In this document: positions 1 to 7,369 of the stretch, piece after piece
Layout: each line of letters starts with the position of its first letter
How positions within the stretch are numbered: position 1 is the first letter of the stretch
Origin: Streptomyces sp. SJL17-4
GTDB taxonomy: Bacteria > Actinomycetota > Actinomycetes > Streptomycetales > Streptomycetaceae
Direction: 5' to 3'
Assembly (NCBI RefSeq): GCF_036826855.1
Contig: NZ_CP104578.1
Coordinates: 2,542,001 to 2,606,000 of the forward strand
DNA length: 64,000 nucleotides
Position numbers and translations under genes: made by a program
The notes under the pieces: generated by a model
Told to the model about the DNA's origin: nothing
The model's input: only the letters and a program-made list of their open reading frames with translations
Databases searched by the model: none

Positions 1-189
1 ACGCGCCCCGACGCCTTCGGCGAGCACACCGCCCGCCTGGTGGCCCTGACGGTCCTGGCCACGGCCGCACTCGGCTGGGCCGCCGCCACGGTCCACTTCG
101 GGCCGCTCACCGGCCCGCTGGTGTGGTTGTGGCTGCTGCTCGCCACGACCGCGCAGGTGTTCTGGCTCGTCGTCCGCCGCTCCCACTGA
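1..189 (+). CDS. C-terminal fragment of a small membrane protein of the AICE transfer region
   Basis: An open frame runs from base 1 to a TGA at 187-189 and gives 62 residues; the start lies outside the window. The visible part has two hydrophobic stretches, about residues 12-34 and 40-57, broken by a short polar turn. It ends in a basic Val-Arg-Arg-Ser-His tail, so it is likely a two-helix membrane segment. It ends 17 bases before the next gene and probably shares its transcript. Small membrane proteins of this kind are common around traB genes, where Spd (spread) proteins act in intramycelial transfer. That role is inferred from position only. Confidence 0.6.
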   Translation, partial: TRPDAFGEHTARLVALTVLATAALGWAAATVHFGPLTGPLVWLWLLLATTAQVFWLVVRRSH

Positions 190-206
190 CCTGAGGAGTT
201 CCCGTC

Positions 207-782
207 ATGGCCCAGATTCCCAACAGTCGCCGCACCACCCGCCCCCGGCAGCCCCGGACCAGCACCAGCAACGCGGGTCCGAGTAACGGCAAGTCGGACA
301 AGTTCGCCAGCGCCGGGGCAGCCGTCGGCGGTTTCGTCGGCGCGATGGGCGGCTCGTTCGCCCCGCCGATCAACGTCACCGTCAACCGCACCACCAACCG
401 AGGTGGTGGCGGGCGTCGGCCGCACGCCGAAGCGCTGCTGCCCGCGCCGGACTTCAGCTCGCCGGCGCAGGTGCGGAACTACTGCAACAGCCTGCGGGCC
501 GCCGCCGTCGCCCTCTCGATCGAGGTGGCGATGGGGACGGAGATCCTCAAGAGCGTCCTGGCGGCGGTCCCGGACCCGGAGGGCCGGATCGGCGGCTCCC
601 GCATCCGCGCGGCGAAGGTGTCCCGCAAGCTCCGCAAGGCCGCCGACGACCTGCGGGACGCGGCGAAGAACGCCGCCGCCGCGTACGCGACGTTCCAGCA
701 GGAGTACCAGGAGGAGATCAACCGAGTCCGCCACCGTGCCCGTCCCCGCGCGACGCCGCGCATGGACTGGGCCCAGCAGTAG
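207..782 (+). CDS. Conserved-type AICE hypothetical protein, 191 aa
   Basis: The ATG at 207 follows a GAGGAG ribosome site at 193-198. I do not recognise a named family. The first 35 residues are basic and rich in Ser, Thr, Pro and Arg. A Gly/Ala-rich weakly hydrophobic patch follows at about residues 36-55, then a mostly helical, charged region (about 85-175) that could form a coiled coil, and a basic tail. No catalytic motif is visible. It ends 14 bases before the translocase gene, so it is probably co-expressed and may assist transfer. That is inference from context. Confidence 0.7.
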   Translation: MAQIPNSRRTTRPRQPRTSTSNAGPSNGKSDKFASAGAAVGGFVGAMGGSFAPPINVTVNRTTNRGGGGRRPHAEALLPAPDFSSPAQVRNYCNSLRAAAVALSIEVAMGTEILKSVLAAVPDPEGRIGGSRIRAAKVSRKLRKAADDLRDAAKNAAAAYATFQQEYQEEINRVRHRARPRATPRMDWAQQ

Positions 783-796
783 AAGGGAGAGGGGCC

Positions 797-2848
797 ATGG
801 CACGCAAGAACACGGAATACGTCCTCGACGACCACCCGCGGGGCGGTTCGGAGAGCGGGAGCATCGGCGGCTACCTGCTGCACCGCGCGAAGCCGCACCT
901 GCCGCCGTGGCTCGGCGTCGCGGGCACCGGCCTCGGCGGGGTGCTGGGCCACATGCGGTGGGCCGACAGCGCCGCCGCCGGCGTCGGCCTCACCGTCGCC
1001 TCGGTGGCCCTGACGAGCGCCACGTGGTGGATCGGCCGGAACACCAGCCAGCAGCGGCGCCTGCACTCCGCGATCACAGTCGCGGCGGGGTCGGCGTGGC
1101 TGACCGGCGCGTGCCTGGCCGGACCGGCCGCCGGACCGCTCGGGGACCTGTTCCTGATGGGCGGCCCGGTGATCGCCCTGTCGTGGAACGTGCGCATGGT
1201 CATGCGCCGCACCGACGCCGACGCCGCGGCCTCCAGTTCCGACAAGGGGCTGCTGGAGAAGGTCGGCCTGGCCCGCGCGGCGATCGGTGCGGCGAAGGTC
1301 GAGCCGAACCGGGTCACCGCCCCTATCGCGCTGGAGCCGGGCGAGCAGACCAACGACGACGTCACCAAAGTCCTCCCGCGGCTCGCCTCAGCCCTGGACC
1401 TGCCGACCACCGCCCTGCGCTACATGCCGAACGCCGACTCCGCCCGGCGCGGTGAGCTGGTCATCGTCCCCGAAGACATGCTCGCCGAGGTCGTCGAGTA
1501 CGACGGACCGTCCCAGCTGGGCGGCTCGATCGCCGACCCGCTGATCATCGGCCGGTACGACGACGGGTCGCCGCTCATGCTGTGGCTGCCGGGTGACCCG
1601 GAGGCGGGCCGCAACGCTACCCACGTACTGATCGCGGGCGGCACCGGCTCCGGCAAGGGCGACGGCGCCCTCAACGTCCTCACGGAGATTCTCTCCCGCC
1701 GGGACGTCAACGTCTGGCTGTCCGACCCCAAGTCCTTCCAGGACTTCCGCCCCCTCCTGCCCGCGTTCGACTGGGCCGAAGAGGGCGGAGCGGGTACGGA
1801 GGCGATGGTCGAAGCACTCCAGGCCGTCATCCCCGCCCGGACCCGTTGGCTCGGCGCCCACCGCTACCGGCAGTGGCTCCCCGAAGCCGCCGAGCGGCAG
1901 ACCGATCCGGCGCACTCCTGCCGGAGTGACGGCACCGCGTGCGGCTGCCCCGGCATGGCCTACCTGGTCGGCTGGTTCGAGGAGGCCGCCAACACCCTGA
2001 GGGCTCTCGGCGACGACGCGTTCACCGGCATCGCTCAGGAGGCCCGTGCGGCCGGCGTCTCCCTGGTCGTCTCGCTCCAGCGCCCGAGCTACGACCAGAT
2101 GAGCACCAGCACCCGCGCGTCCCTCCCGTCCGTGATCGCGTTCGGCTGCGACCCCCGCGACGAAGGGTTCTCCCTCCCGGAGACGGTCATCGACTCCGGC
2201 GCCCACCCCGGCGCGTGGGGCAACCGCCGTCCCGGCTACTGCTACGTCGTCTCCCCGGGCATCCCCGAGGACCGCTACCCCGCCCCGGGCCGCACCCGCC
2301 GGTTCACCTCCCGATCCATGGACGTGATGGAACAGCTCGCGGACTGGGCCGCCGCCCACGGCCCGGCCATGGACCCGATCACCACCCGAGCCGCCGAGGG
2401 CACCGTCGGCAACGCCTACACCAAGCGCCGCCGCCACACCCCAGACAGCACCCCCGCCCCTCAAACCGGCCCGTCGGAGATGGACGGTGTGGAGGAGGAC
2501 GACATGTTCGAGGACTCGTTCATGGACCCGGAGGACGACGGTATCGACCCCGAGGCCGACCTCCCCGACGACGAACCGGGCGACGACGAGCCCGTGTTCG
2601 GCACGGACACCGGCCGAAAGCCGAGCCCGGATGAGGCCCGGCTCCTGCTCGCTCAGGCGCTGGAGGAGTTCGAAGAGGAGGGCCGGATGATCGTCGGCCC
2701 GAAGGACTTCACCGACTGGTGCGACACCCACGGCTACAGCCGACCCTGGGTCTCCGCCCGGCTCAAGGACGCGGCCATGGACGGCCGCCTCCAGCCCACC
2801 AACCAGAGCGGCCGGTGGCGGATCGTGCCCGTCCTCGCCGCCGCCTGA
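797..2848 (+). CDS. TraB/TraSA-type FtsK/SpoIIIE DNA translocase, conjugal transfer
   Basis: 683 residues. Hydrophobic segments at about residues 35-80 and 100-125 suggest a membrane anchor. The RecA-like motor carries a P-loop-like GGTGSGKG at 281-288 and the FtsK-type 'SLQRPS' motif before residue 440. An acidic linker follows, then a C-terminal winged-helix-like domain (about 630-680) that should read DNA. In Streptomyces, TraB moves double-stranded DNA from donor to recipient and recognises short repeats through its C-terminal domain. Two points are odd. The usual Ser/Thr after the P-loop Lys is Gly, and the usual Walker B DE is FEE. A Cys-rich insertion (C-x7-C-x-C) lies just before Walker B. 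The TGA stop is part of the first repeat of the TGACACC array. Confidence 0.9.
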   Translation: MARKNTEYVLDDHPRGGSESGSIGGYLLHRAKPHLPPWLGVAGTGLGGVLGHMRWADSAAAGVGLTVASVALTSATWWIGRNTSQQRRLHSAITVAAGSAWLTGACLAGPAAGPLGDLFLMGGPVIALSWNVRMVMRRTDADAAASSSDKGLLEKVGLARAAIGAAKVEPNRVTAPIALEPGEQTNDDVTKVLPRLASALDLPTTALRYMPNADSARRGELVIVPEDMLAEVVEYDGPSQLGGSIADPLIIGRYDDGSPLMLWLPGDPEAGRNATHVLIAGGTGSGKGDGALNVLTEILSRRDVNVWLSDPKSFQDFRPLLPAFDWAEEGGAGTEAMVEALQAVIPARTRWLGAHRYRQWLPEAAERQTDPAHSCRSDGTACGCPGMAYLVGWFEEAANTLRALGDDAFTGIAQEARAAGVSLVVSLQRPSYDQMSTSTRASLPSVIAFGCDPRDEGFSLPETVIDSGAHPGAWGNRRPGYCYVVSPGIPEDRYPAPGRTRRFTSRSMDVMEQLADWAAAHGPAMDPITTRAAEGTVGNAYTKRRRHTPDSTPAPQTGPSEMDGVEEDDMFEDSFMDPEDDGIDPEADLPDDEPGDDEPVFGTDTGRKPSPDEARLLLAQALEEFEEEGRMIVGPKDFTDWCDTHGYSRPWVSARLKDAAMDGRLQPTNQSGRWRIVPVLAAA

Positions 2849-2997
2849 CACCCCGCCTGACGCCTGACACCGTCACGGGCCCCTGACACCCAAACCCTCA
2901 GGCAAACGAGGGTGTCACGCGCCTCTGACACCCCCGCGTGACACCCCCTGACACCCCGACGCACGGGCCCGTGACACCCACCCGTCACGGGCCCGTG
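2846..2997 (+). repeat. TGACACC repeat array with CACGGGCCCGTG palindromes; candidate clt/TraB recognition locus
   Basis: TGACACC occurs seven times directly, at 2846, 2865, 2884, 2926, 2939, 2949 and 2972, and once inverted (GGTGTCA, 2911-2917). The first copy includes the stop codon of the translocase gene. TGACACCC (2884-2891) and GGGTGTCA (2910-2917) form a dyad. Two perfect 12-base palindromes, CACGGGCCCGTG, lie at 2962-2973 and 2986-2997. No gene occupies the interval 2849-3017. In Streptomyces plasmids TraB binds clusters of 8-base repeats at the transfer locus clt, often near traB, so position and architecture fit. The function here is inferred. Confidence 0.75.
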
Positions 2998-3017
2998 CCG
3001 TACCCCGAGGACTCGCC

Positions 3018-3515
3018 ATGCCCTACCCCGAGCAGCCCCCCGGGCCCACCGCCGTCCACTACCCCGTCCCCCTCCACCACTCCGCCGTGAGCGCCCCGCT
3101 CGCCGCCGCCCCGCCAACCGGGCTCCCGGCCGTGCAGAGCATCCAGCTCCCCGACGGCCGCATCATCACCGGCTACGCCCTCGCCCCCGCCTTGCCCGCC
3201 CCCGTGCCGGCCGTACGGCCGGTCCCGGCATGGGCGAAGACCACCGCCCTGCTCGCGCCCACCGTCGGTGGCGGCGTCGCCGCCGCCGGCATCGGACTCT
3301 CCTACGCCGCCCCGGGACTCATCGCCATGAGCCACGCCCTGTGGTCCGCCGCCGCCCTCATCGTCGCCGCCGTCACCGCCGTCACCGTCCTCATCCGCAC
3401 CGCCCGACGCGCCACCGGCAATGGCGGCGGGTCGGGGTCGACGACGCACATCACGCAGAACATCACCGCCACCGGCCTGTTCGGCCGCGCCAACGGCACC
3501 ATCAACCACCACTAG
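3018..3515 (+). CDS. Small AICE membrane protein, possible Spd-like spread protein
   Basis: 165 residues from the ATG at 3018, with a weak GAGGA site at 3007-3011. The N-terminal 75 residues are Pro/Ala-rich and probably unstructured. Two adjacent hydrophobic helices follow (about 78-100 and 106-126), then a short basic stretch and a Gly/Ser/Thr/Asn-rich tail. This layout resembles small membrane proteins found downstream of traB in Streptomyces mobile elements, some of which are Spd proteins for plasmid spreading along hyphae. No family-specific motif is visible, so the Spd label is tentative. The next gene begins 11 bases after the stop. Confidence 0.7.
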   Translation: MPYPEQPPGPTAVHYPVPLHHSAVSAPLAAAPPTGLPAVQSIQLPDGRIITGYALAPALPAPVPAVRPVPAWAKTTALLAPTVGGGVAAAGIGLSYAAPGLIAMSHALWSAAALIVAAVTAVTVLIRTARRATGNGGGSGSTTHITQNITATGLFGRANGTINHH

Positions 3516-3526
3516 GAGCGCAACCG

Positions 3527-3931
3527 ATGGCCCACATCCGGATCACCTCCTACGGCACCGGACACGACGACGGCCCGACCGCCCCCGACCCGGTCGTCGT
3601 AGACACAACCGCCCTGCACAACCCGCCCGACGACCCCGCTGTCCGCGCCACGCTGACGCAGCTCACCGGACGGCACCCCGACGTCGCCGCCTACGTCCTG
3701 GCCACCCCCGGCGCCCACCACCTCCTCGACACCGCCCGCCGCGACATCGAACAGCGCATCGTCCGGGGCGAGCAGCACATCGACGTCCACGTCCACTGCT
3801 ACGGCGGCCGTCACCGCTCCGTCGCCATCGCGGAACTCCTCGCCGCCGACCTTTCCGTCCTCGACGACTACGTCCACACCCACCACCGCCACATCAACCA
3901 GCCGATCCTCCCCGCCCGCACTCCCGCCTAG
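3527..3931 (+). CDS. Stand-alone RapZ C-terminal-domain protein
   Basis: 134 residues from the ATG at 3527; the GGAG at 3515-3518 sets the start, and an open frame upstream lacks one. Two blocks match the C-terminal domain of RapZ. The first is 'DTTALHNP' plus 'LTGRHPDVAAYVL' (about residues 26-58), the second 'CYGGRHRSVAIAE' (about 91-103). In enterobacteria full-length RapZ has an N-terminal P-loop domain and uses this C-terminal domain to bind sRNA and RNase E when controlling GlmS. Here the P-loop half is absent and the domain stands alone in a transfer operon. It may bind a nucleotide, sugar phosphate or RNA; its role is unknown. The domain call is firm. Confidence 0.8.
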   Translation: MAHIRITSYGTGHDDGPTAPDPVVVDTTALHNPPDDPAVRATLTQLTGRHPDVAAYVLATPGAHHLLDTARRDIEQRIVRGEQHIDVHVHCYGGRHRSVAIAELLAADLSVLDDYVHTHHRHINQPILPARTPA

Positions 3932-3940
3932 GAGACCCGC

Positions 3941-4234
3941 ATGCGTCGACTCCGGCCGCGCATCATCGTCGCGACCTGGCCCCGACGGGCCCTGGTCCTG
4001 ACCGACTCCCCTCGCCCCGACTGCTACGAGTGCCGGGGCGAGGGCGGCCGCGAGCAGGACTACGGCGACCACGAGACCGGTGAATACGCCGGGACCGACT
4101 GGATCCCCTGTTTCTGCTGGGACGAGAACCGCCGCTGGACCCTCCTCCCGCTCCTGTCCCTGCCGCGCCGCCGTACCACGGGCAGCGACCCGTGGGCCAC
4201 ACCTGCCGGGTATCGCGACGAACCGCCCTTCTGA
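3941..4234 (+). CDS. Small Cys-containing AICE protein, unknown function
   Basis: 97 residues; the ATG at 3941 follows GGAGA at 3931-3935. A basic N-terminus precedes a short metal-binding-like block: 'CYECRGEGG' at about residue 28, then 'CFCW' at about residue 58. The CxxCxGxGG pattern resembles half of a DnaJ-type zinc site, and the second pair could complete it. No enzyme motif is seen. It is the last gene of the transfer block and is followed by a terminator-like hairpin at 4346-4381. A zinc-binding adaptor is possible but unproved. Confidence 0.6.
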   Translation: MRRLRPRIIVATWPRRALVLTDSPRPDCYECRGEGGREQDYGDHETGEYAGTDWIPCFCWDENRRWTLLPLLSLPRRRTTGSDPWATPAGYRDEPPF

Positions 4235-4345
4235 CCGACCAGCGGGTGCAGTCCTCACCCCCGTCACCACCACCGCCCGCCCGCCGTCGTCGCCATCGAC
4301 GTCGAGCCGGGCCAGCGCGGCCTGATCGCCGCGTAGCAGCACGAA

Positions 4346-4381
4346 GGGCGGCCCCCGTCTCGCCAAAGTCCGGGGCCGCCC
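4346..4381 (+). terminator. Hairpin between AICE transfer and replication blocks
   Basis: GGGCGGCCCCCG (4346-4357) pairs with CGGGGCCGCCC (4371-4381), leaving one bulged C and a 13-base loop. There is no strong U-run. It lies 41 bases before the primase start, so it could end the transfer transcript or attenuate reading into the replication genes. The rest of 4235-4421 shows no gene. Confidence 0.55.
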
Positions 4382-4421
4382 TCATCTCCCGATCCGCAAC
4401 AGACCTGTGGAGGTCTCCAGC

Positions 4422-5351
4422 ATGACCCAACCCACCCCGATCCGGCGAGACGGCGAGCCGCCGTCGACGCTCGACGCCGCTCTCAGCGCCGCCGAACGCG
4501 GCTGGCACGTCTTCCCGCTCCGCCCCGGCACGAAGCGGCCCGCGCTCCACGGTGAGGAGCAGTGCCCGCGGATCCGGGACTGCGCCGGCGGGCACCGGAA
4601 GTGGGAGGACCGTGCCACGACCGACCCGGACCGGATCCGGCGGGCGTGGGCGGACCGCCCGTTCAACGTCGGCATCGCCACCGGCCCGTCCGGGCTGCTC
4701 GTGGTGGACCTCGACCTGCCCAAGACCAACGGCAGTCAGGACGCGCCTGACGGCGTGACGACCTTCGAGGCGCTCTGCGAGCGCGCCGGACAGCCCGTCC
4801 CCGCCACCTACCGGACGCGGACCGCGAGCGGCGGGACGCACCTCTACTTCACCGCCCCGCCCGGTGTCCGCATGCCCAACTCTGCTGGGAAGCTGGGCAA
4901 GTTGATCGACACCCGCGCGTGGGGCGGGTACGTCGTCGCCCCCGGCAGCCTCACCCCCACCGGCCCGTACACGGTCCTCGACGACCGCACCCCCGCACCC
5001 CTCCCGGAGTGGCTGCACAGCCTGCTCACCCTGTCCCGCTCGGCGGCATCGTCCCGTGCGGCGGTCGCCGACCGGGCAGTGCGTGCCCAGCGGTACGCGC
5101 TGCGCGGTCTGGAGGCCGAGACCGCGAGCGTGGCGGGGGCGATGCAGGGCGAGCGCAACTCCACTCTGCTGTCGGCGGCGCGAGCCCTGGGGCGGTTCGT
5201 CGCGTGGGGCGATCTTCCCCGGGACGTGGTTGAGGAGGCTCTTCAACAGGCGGGGGAGGCGGCCGGCCTGGCGCCGAAGGCCTGTGCGGCGACGATCCGC
5301 AGCGGGCTGAACTGGTCCATCGCCCACAACCCGCAGCGGCGGGCCGCATGA
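4422..5351 (+). CDS. Bifunctional DNA primase/polymerase (prim-pol), AICE replication
   Basis: 309 residues. The ATG at 4422 is preferred because GGAGG at 4409-4413 sits eight bases upstream; the GTG at 4407 would overlap that site. The archaeo-eukaryotic-primase-like core is complete: a Cys/His knuckle (C48, C54, H58), the metal-binding D96-L-D98, 'GGTH' with H140 and 'DTRAWGGY' with D163. Such proteins make primers and extend them at element origins, and many AICEs carry one instead of a RepSA-type initiator. The stop overlaps the next start by ATGA, so translation is probably coupled with the small protein and the DUF3631 ATPase downstream. Confidence 0.9.
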   Translation: MTQPTPIRRDGEPPSTLDAALSAAERGWHVFPLRPGTKRPALHGEEQCPRIRDCAGGHRKWEDRATTDPDRIRRAWADRPFNVGIATGPSGLLVVDLDLPKTNGSQDAPDGVTTFEALCERAGQPVPATYRTRTASGGTHLYFTAPPGVRMPNSAGKLGKLIDTRAWGGYVVAPGSLTPTGPYTVLDDRTPAPLPEWLHSLLTLSRSAASSRAAVADRAVRAQRYALRGLEAETASVAGAMQGERNSTLLSAARALGRFVAWGDLPRDVVEEALQQAGEAAGLAPKACAATIRSGLNWSIAHNPQRRAA

Positions 5352-5692
5352 ACCACCCGACCCCTCCCCGCTTGAAGAGCAACACCCGAACCACGCACCA
5401 GTCCAGTGCCGCCGAGCAGCCGGTAGCCCCGGTGGCCGTGGGCGCCCAAAGGGTCGTCGCCGAAGGCGTCCCTTCTGGTTCTGACCCGCACCCCACCACC
5501 GGGCGCCGGATCGTCGGGATGCTCCACATCACCCTGCCCGACCGTGGAACCGTCCCCGCCGCCACGTCCCGCTGCGAGTGCGGACGGGACCTGTTCGCTA
5601 CGGGCCACCACCAGGTGCTCGCCCTCGTCGCCGACCACACCGCCCACCGGGCCCTCTGCCCGCTCCTTACCGAAAGGAAGGAAGCCGCATGA
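5348..5692 (+). CDS. Small AICE protein between prim-pol and DUF3631 ATPase
   Basis: 114 residues, with start and stop both in ATGA overlaps with the flanking genes (5348-5351 and 5689-5692). That arrangement strongly supports a translated gene. The N-terminal 45 residues look disordered. The C-terminal part has a 'CECGRDLF' block followed by His-rich segments ('GHHQVLALVADHTAH'), which could bind a metal ion. I do not recognise the family. Its place suggests a cofactor of the replication enzymes. Confidence 0.65.
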   Translation: MNHPTPPRLKSNTRTTHQSSAAEQPVAPVAVGAQRVVAEGVPSGSDPHPTTGRRIVGMLHITLPDRGTVPAATSRCECGRDLFATGHHQVLALVADHTAHRALCPLLTERKEAA

Positions 5693-6882
5693 CCCAGCAG
5701 CCCATCGACGGCGCCGCCCTGCTCAACGAGGTGGAGGCGTTCCACCGGCGGTTCAACGTCTTCCCCCGTGAGGCCGCCTACGTCGCCGTCGCCCTGTGGG
5801 ACGCCCACTCCCACCTCCTCGACGCGTTCGACTCCACCCCGCGGCTCGCGTTCCTGTCCCCGGAGCCCGGCTCCGGCAAGTCCCGGGCGCTGGAGGTCGT
5901 CGAGACCCTCGTGCCGCGGCCGATGCTGGCCGTGAATGCGAGGGCCGCCGCCCTGTTTCGGTCCGTCTCCGACCCGGCCGGACGGCCCACGATCCTCTTC
6001 GACGAGATCGACACCGTCTTCGGCCCCAAGGCCGGGGACAACGAGGAACTCCGCGGCTTCCTCAACGCCGGACACCGCCGCTCCGGCGTCACCTACCGGT
6101 GCATCGGCGACGGCGGTAACCAGACCGTGGTGGAGTTCCCCTCCTACACCGCCGTCGCCGTCGCCGGACTCGGCGGCCTACCCGACACCATCACCACCCG
6201 CTCTGTCATCATCCGCATGCGCCGCCGCGCCAGGAACGAGCACGTCGAACCCTTCCGGGCCCGGCTGCACGAATCCGAGGGCAACCAGCTCCGCGACCGG
6301 CTCACCCAGTGGGCCGACCAGGTCCGCGAGGACGTCGCCGGACGCTGGCCCGAGATGCCCGACGGGGTCACCGACCGCCCGGCCGACGTCTGGGAGCCCC
6401 TGCTGTCCGTCGCCGATGCGGCCGGTGGGGACTGGCCCGAGCGTGCCCGCGCCGCGTGCGTGGAGCTGGTCAACGCGGCCCGCGCCGACGACAAGGGCTC
6501 GATCGGCATCCGGCTCCTCACCGACCTCCGTGACCACGTGCTGGTCGGCATCGACCGGCTGCCCACCGTCGCCGTCCTCGACCGGCTCTGCTCCCTCGAC
6601 GAGGCGCCATGGGCCGACATGAGCGGCCGGCCGCTCGACTCCCGAGGGCTCGCGAAGATGCTGGGGGAGTACATGACCAGCGACAACACCCCGGTCAAGG
6701 CCCGCAACATCAAGACCGCCGGGACCGTCCTCAAGGGCTACTACGCCGCCGACCTCCACGACGCGTGGGCCCGCTACTGCCCCCCACCCCTCCTGAGGGC
6801 CGCTACCTCCGCTACCTCCGCTACCCCGCAGGTCAGCGGCCCGGAAACGGTAGCGGAAGAGCTCTTCCCGTCCGCTACCTAA
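5689..6882 (+). CDS. DUF3631-domain P-loop ATPase, candidate replicative helicase/initiator
   Basis: 397 residues from the ATG at 5689, which follows the purine-rich AAGGAAGGAA and overlaps the previous stop. The ATPase core has Walker A 'PGSGKS' (60-65) and Walker B 'ILFDEID' (102-108), with an arginine-rich strand 'RSVIIRMRRR' further on. The C-terminal half matches the DUF3631 region seen at the end of many phage and element primase-helicases. Together with the prim-pol upstream it probably supplies the helicase half of a split primase-helicase. The last 30 codons contain three tandem copies of a CCGCTACC repeat, read as the Ala-Thr-Ser triplets before the stop. Confidence 0.8.
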   Translation: MTQQPIDGAALLNEVEAFHRRFNVFPREAAYVAVALWDAHSHLLDAFDSTPRLAFLSPEPGSGKSRALEVVETLVPRPMLAVNARAAALFRSVSDPAGRPTILFDEIDTVFGPKAGDNEELRGFLNAGHRRSGVTYRCIGDGGNQTVVEFPSYTAVAVAGLGGLPDTITTRSVIIRMRRRARNEHVEPFRARLHESEGNQLRDRLTQWADQVREDVAGRWPEMPDGVTDRPADVWEPLLSVADAAGGDWPERARAACVELVNAARADDKGSIGIRLLTDLRDHVLVGIDRLPTVAVLDRLCSLDEAPWADMSGRPLDSRGLAKMLGEYMTSDNTPVKARNIKTAGTVLKGYYAADLHDAWARYCPPPLLRAATSATSATPQVSGPETVAEELFPSAT

Positions 6883-7013
6883 GCGCTACCCGCTACCGGC
6901 CCCGCGCCCCCAAGGCCGGGGCCGGTAGCGGACACGTCCGCTACCGCTACCCCTCTCCGCTACCTCGATCATGCCCCTGACCAGGGCGGTAGCGGAGGTA
7001 GCGGAAGTAGCGG
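6800..7013. repeat. CCGCTACC/GGTAGCGG iteron-like array, candidate AICE origin or control region
   Basis: CCGCTACC starts at 6800, 6809, 6818, 6872, 6890, 6938, 6944 and 6957, with a 7-base copy at 6884. The inverse GGTAGCGG starts at 6849, 6924, 6988 and 6997, with a one-mismatch copy at 7006. That makes 14 copies in 214 bases on both strands. The first three form a 9-base tandem inside the DUF3631 gene. A near-perfect 24-base palindrome lies at 6923-6946. The non-coding part is 6883-7062, directly before the excisionase gene. Iterons for a replication initiator, or an operator for xis-int, are the two main readings. Confidence 0.8.
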
Positions 7014-7062
7014 ACCTGACAGGAAGGGGCCCAAGGGCCCCGCACCGAGCTGAAGGAGCCTG

Positions 7063-7287
7063 ATGGCCACCGCCAAGACGCCCCAGCCCGTCACCGAACT
7101 CCCCGACGAGTACCTCACCCCGGACGACATCGCCTTCAAGTTCAAGGTCCCGCTGGAGACGGTCTACCAGTGGCGCAAGAAGCGCACCGGGCCGCCCGGA
7201 TTCCGCGTGGGCAAGCACGTCCGGTACGACCCCGCCGAGGTGCGGGCCTGGGTCGCGCAGCAGAGCAGCGCCGACATCGCTGCCTGA
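7063..7287 (+). CDS. xis: Excisionase, MerR-like helix-turn-helix
   Basis: 74 residues; GAAGGAG at 7052-7058 precedes the ATG. The core 'YLTPDDIAFKFKVP' through 'VYQWRKKRTGPPGF' and 'VGKHVRYDPAEVRAWV' is the standard HTH_17 excisionase fold, in which the winged helix recognises attachment-site DNA. It directs the integrase toward excision. It lies just downstream of the repeat array and 82 bases before int, the usual xis-int order in AICEs. The symbol is functional, by position and fold. Confidence 0.88.
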   Translation: MATAKTPQPVTELPDEYLTPDDIAFKFKVPLETVYQWRKKRTGPPGFRVGKHVRYDPAEVRAWVAQQSSADIAA

Positions 7288-7318
7288 CTCGGCTCGCTCC
7301 CACAACAGATCGAACTTC

Positions 7319-7344
7319 CTCGGCGCACCCCAGGGTGCGCCGAG
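7319..7344 (+). promoter_or_regulatory. 12-bp perfect inverted repeat between xis and int
   Basis: CTCGGCGCACCC (7319-7330) pairs with GGGTGCGCCGAG (7333-7344), leaving two bases between the arms, 25 bases before the integrase ATG. As RNA it would be a stable hairpin after xis; as DNA it could be an operator. There is no U-run. Confidence 0.55.
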
Positions 7345-7369
7345 CACCTTGAAAGGACCCTCTGCCCCA

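Noticed and set aside
6800..7013. CRISPR array
   Set aside because: Repeats are only 8 bases, in both orientations and unevenly spaced, without spacers of constant length.
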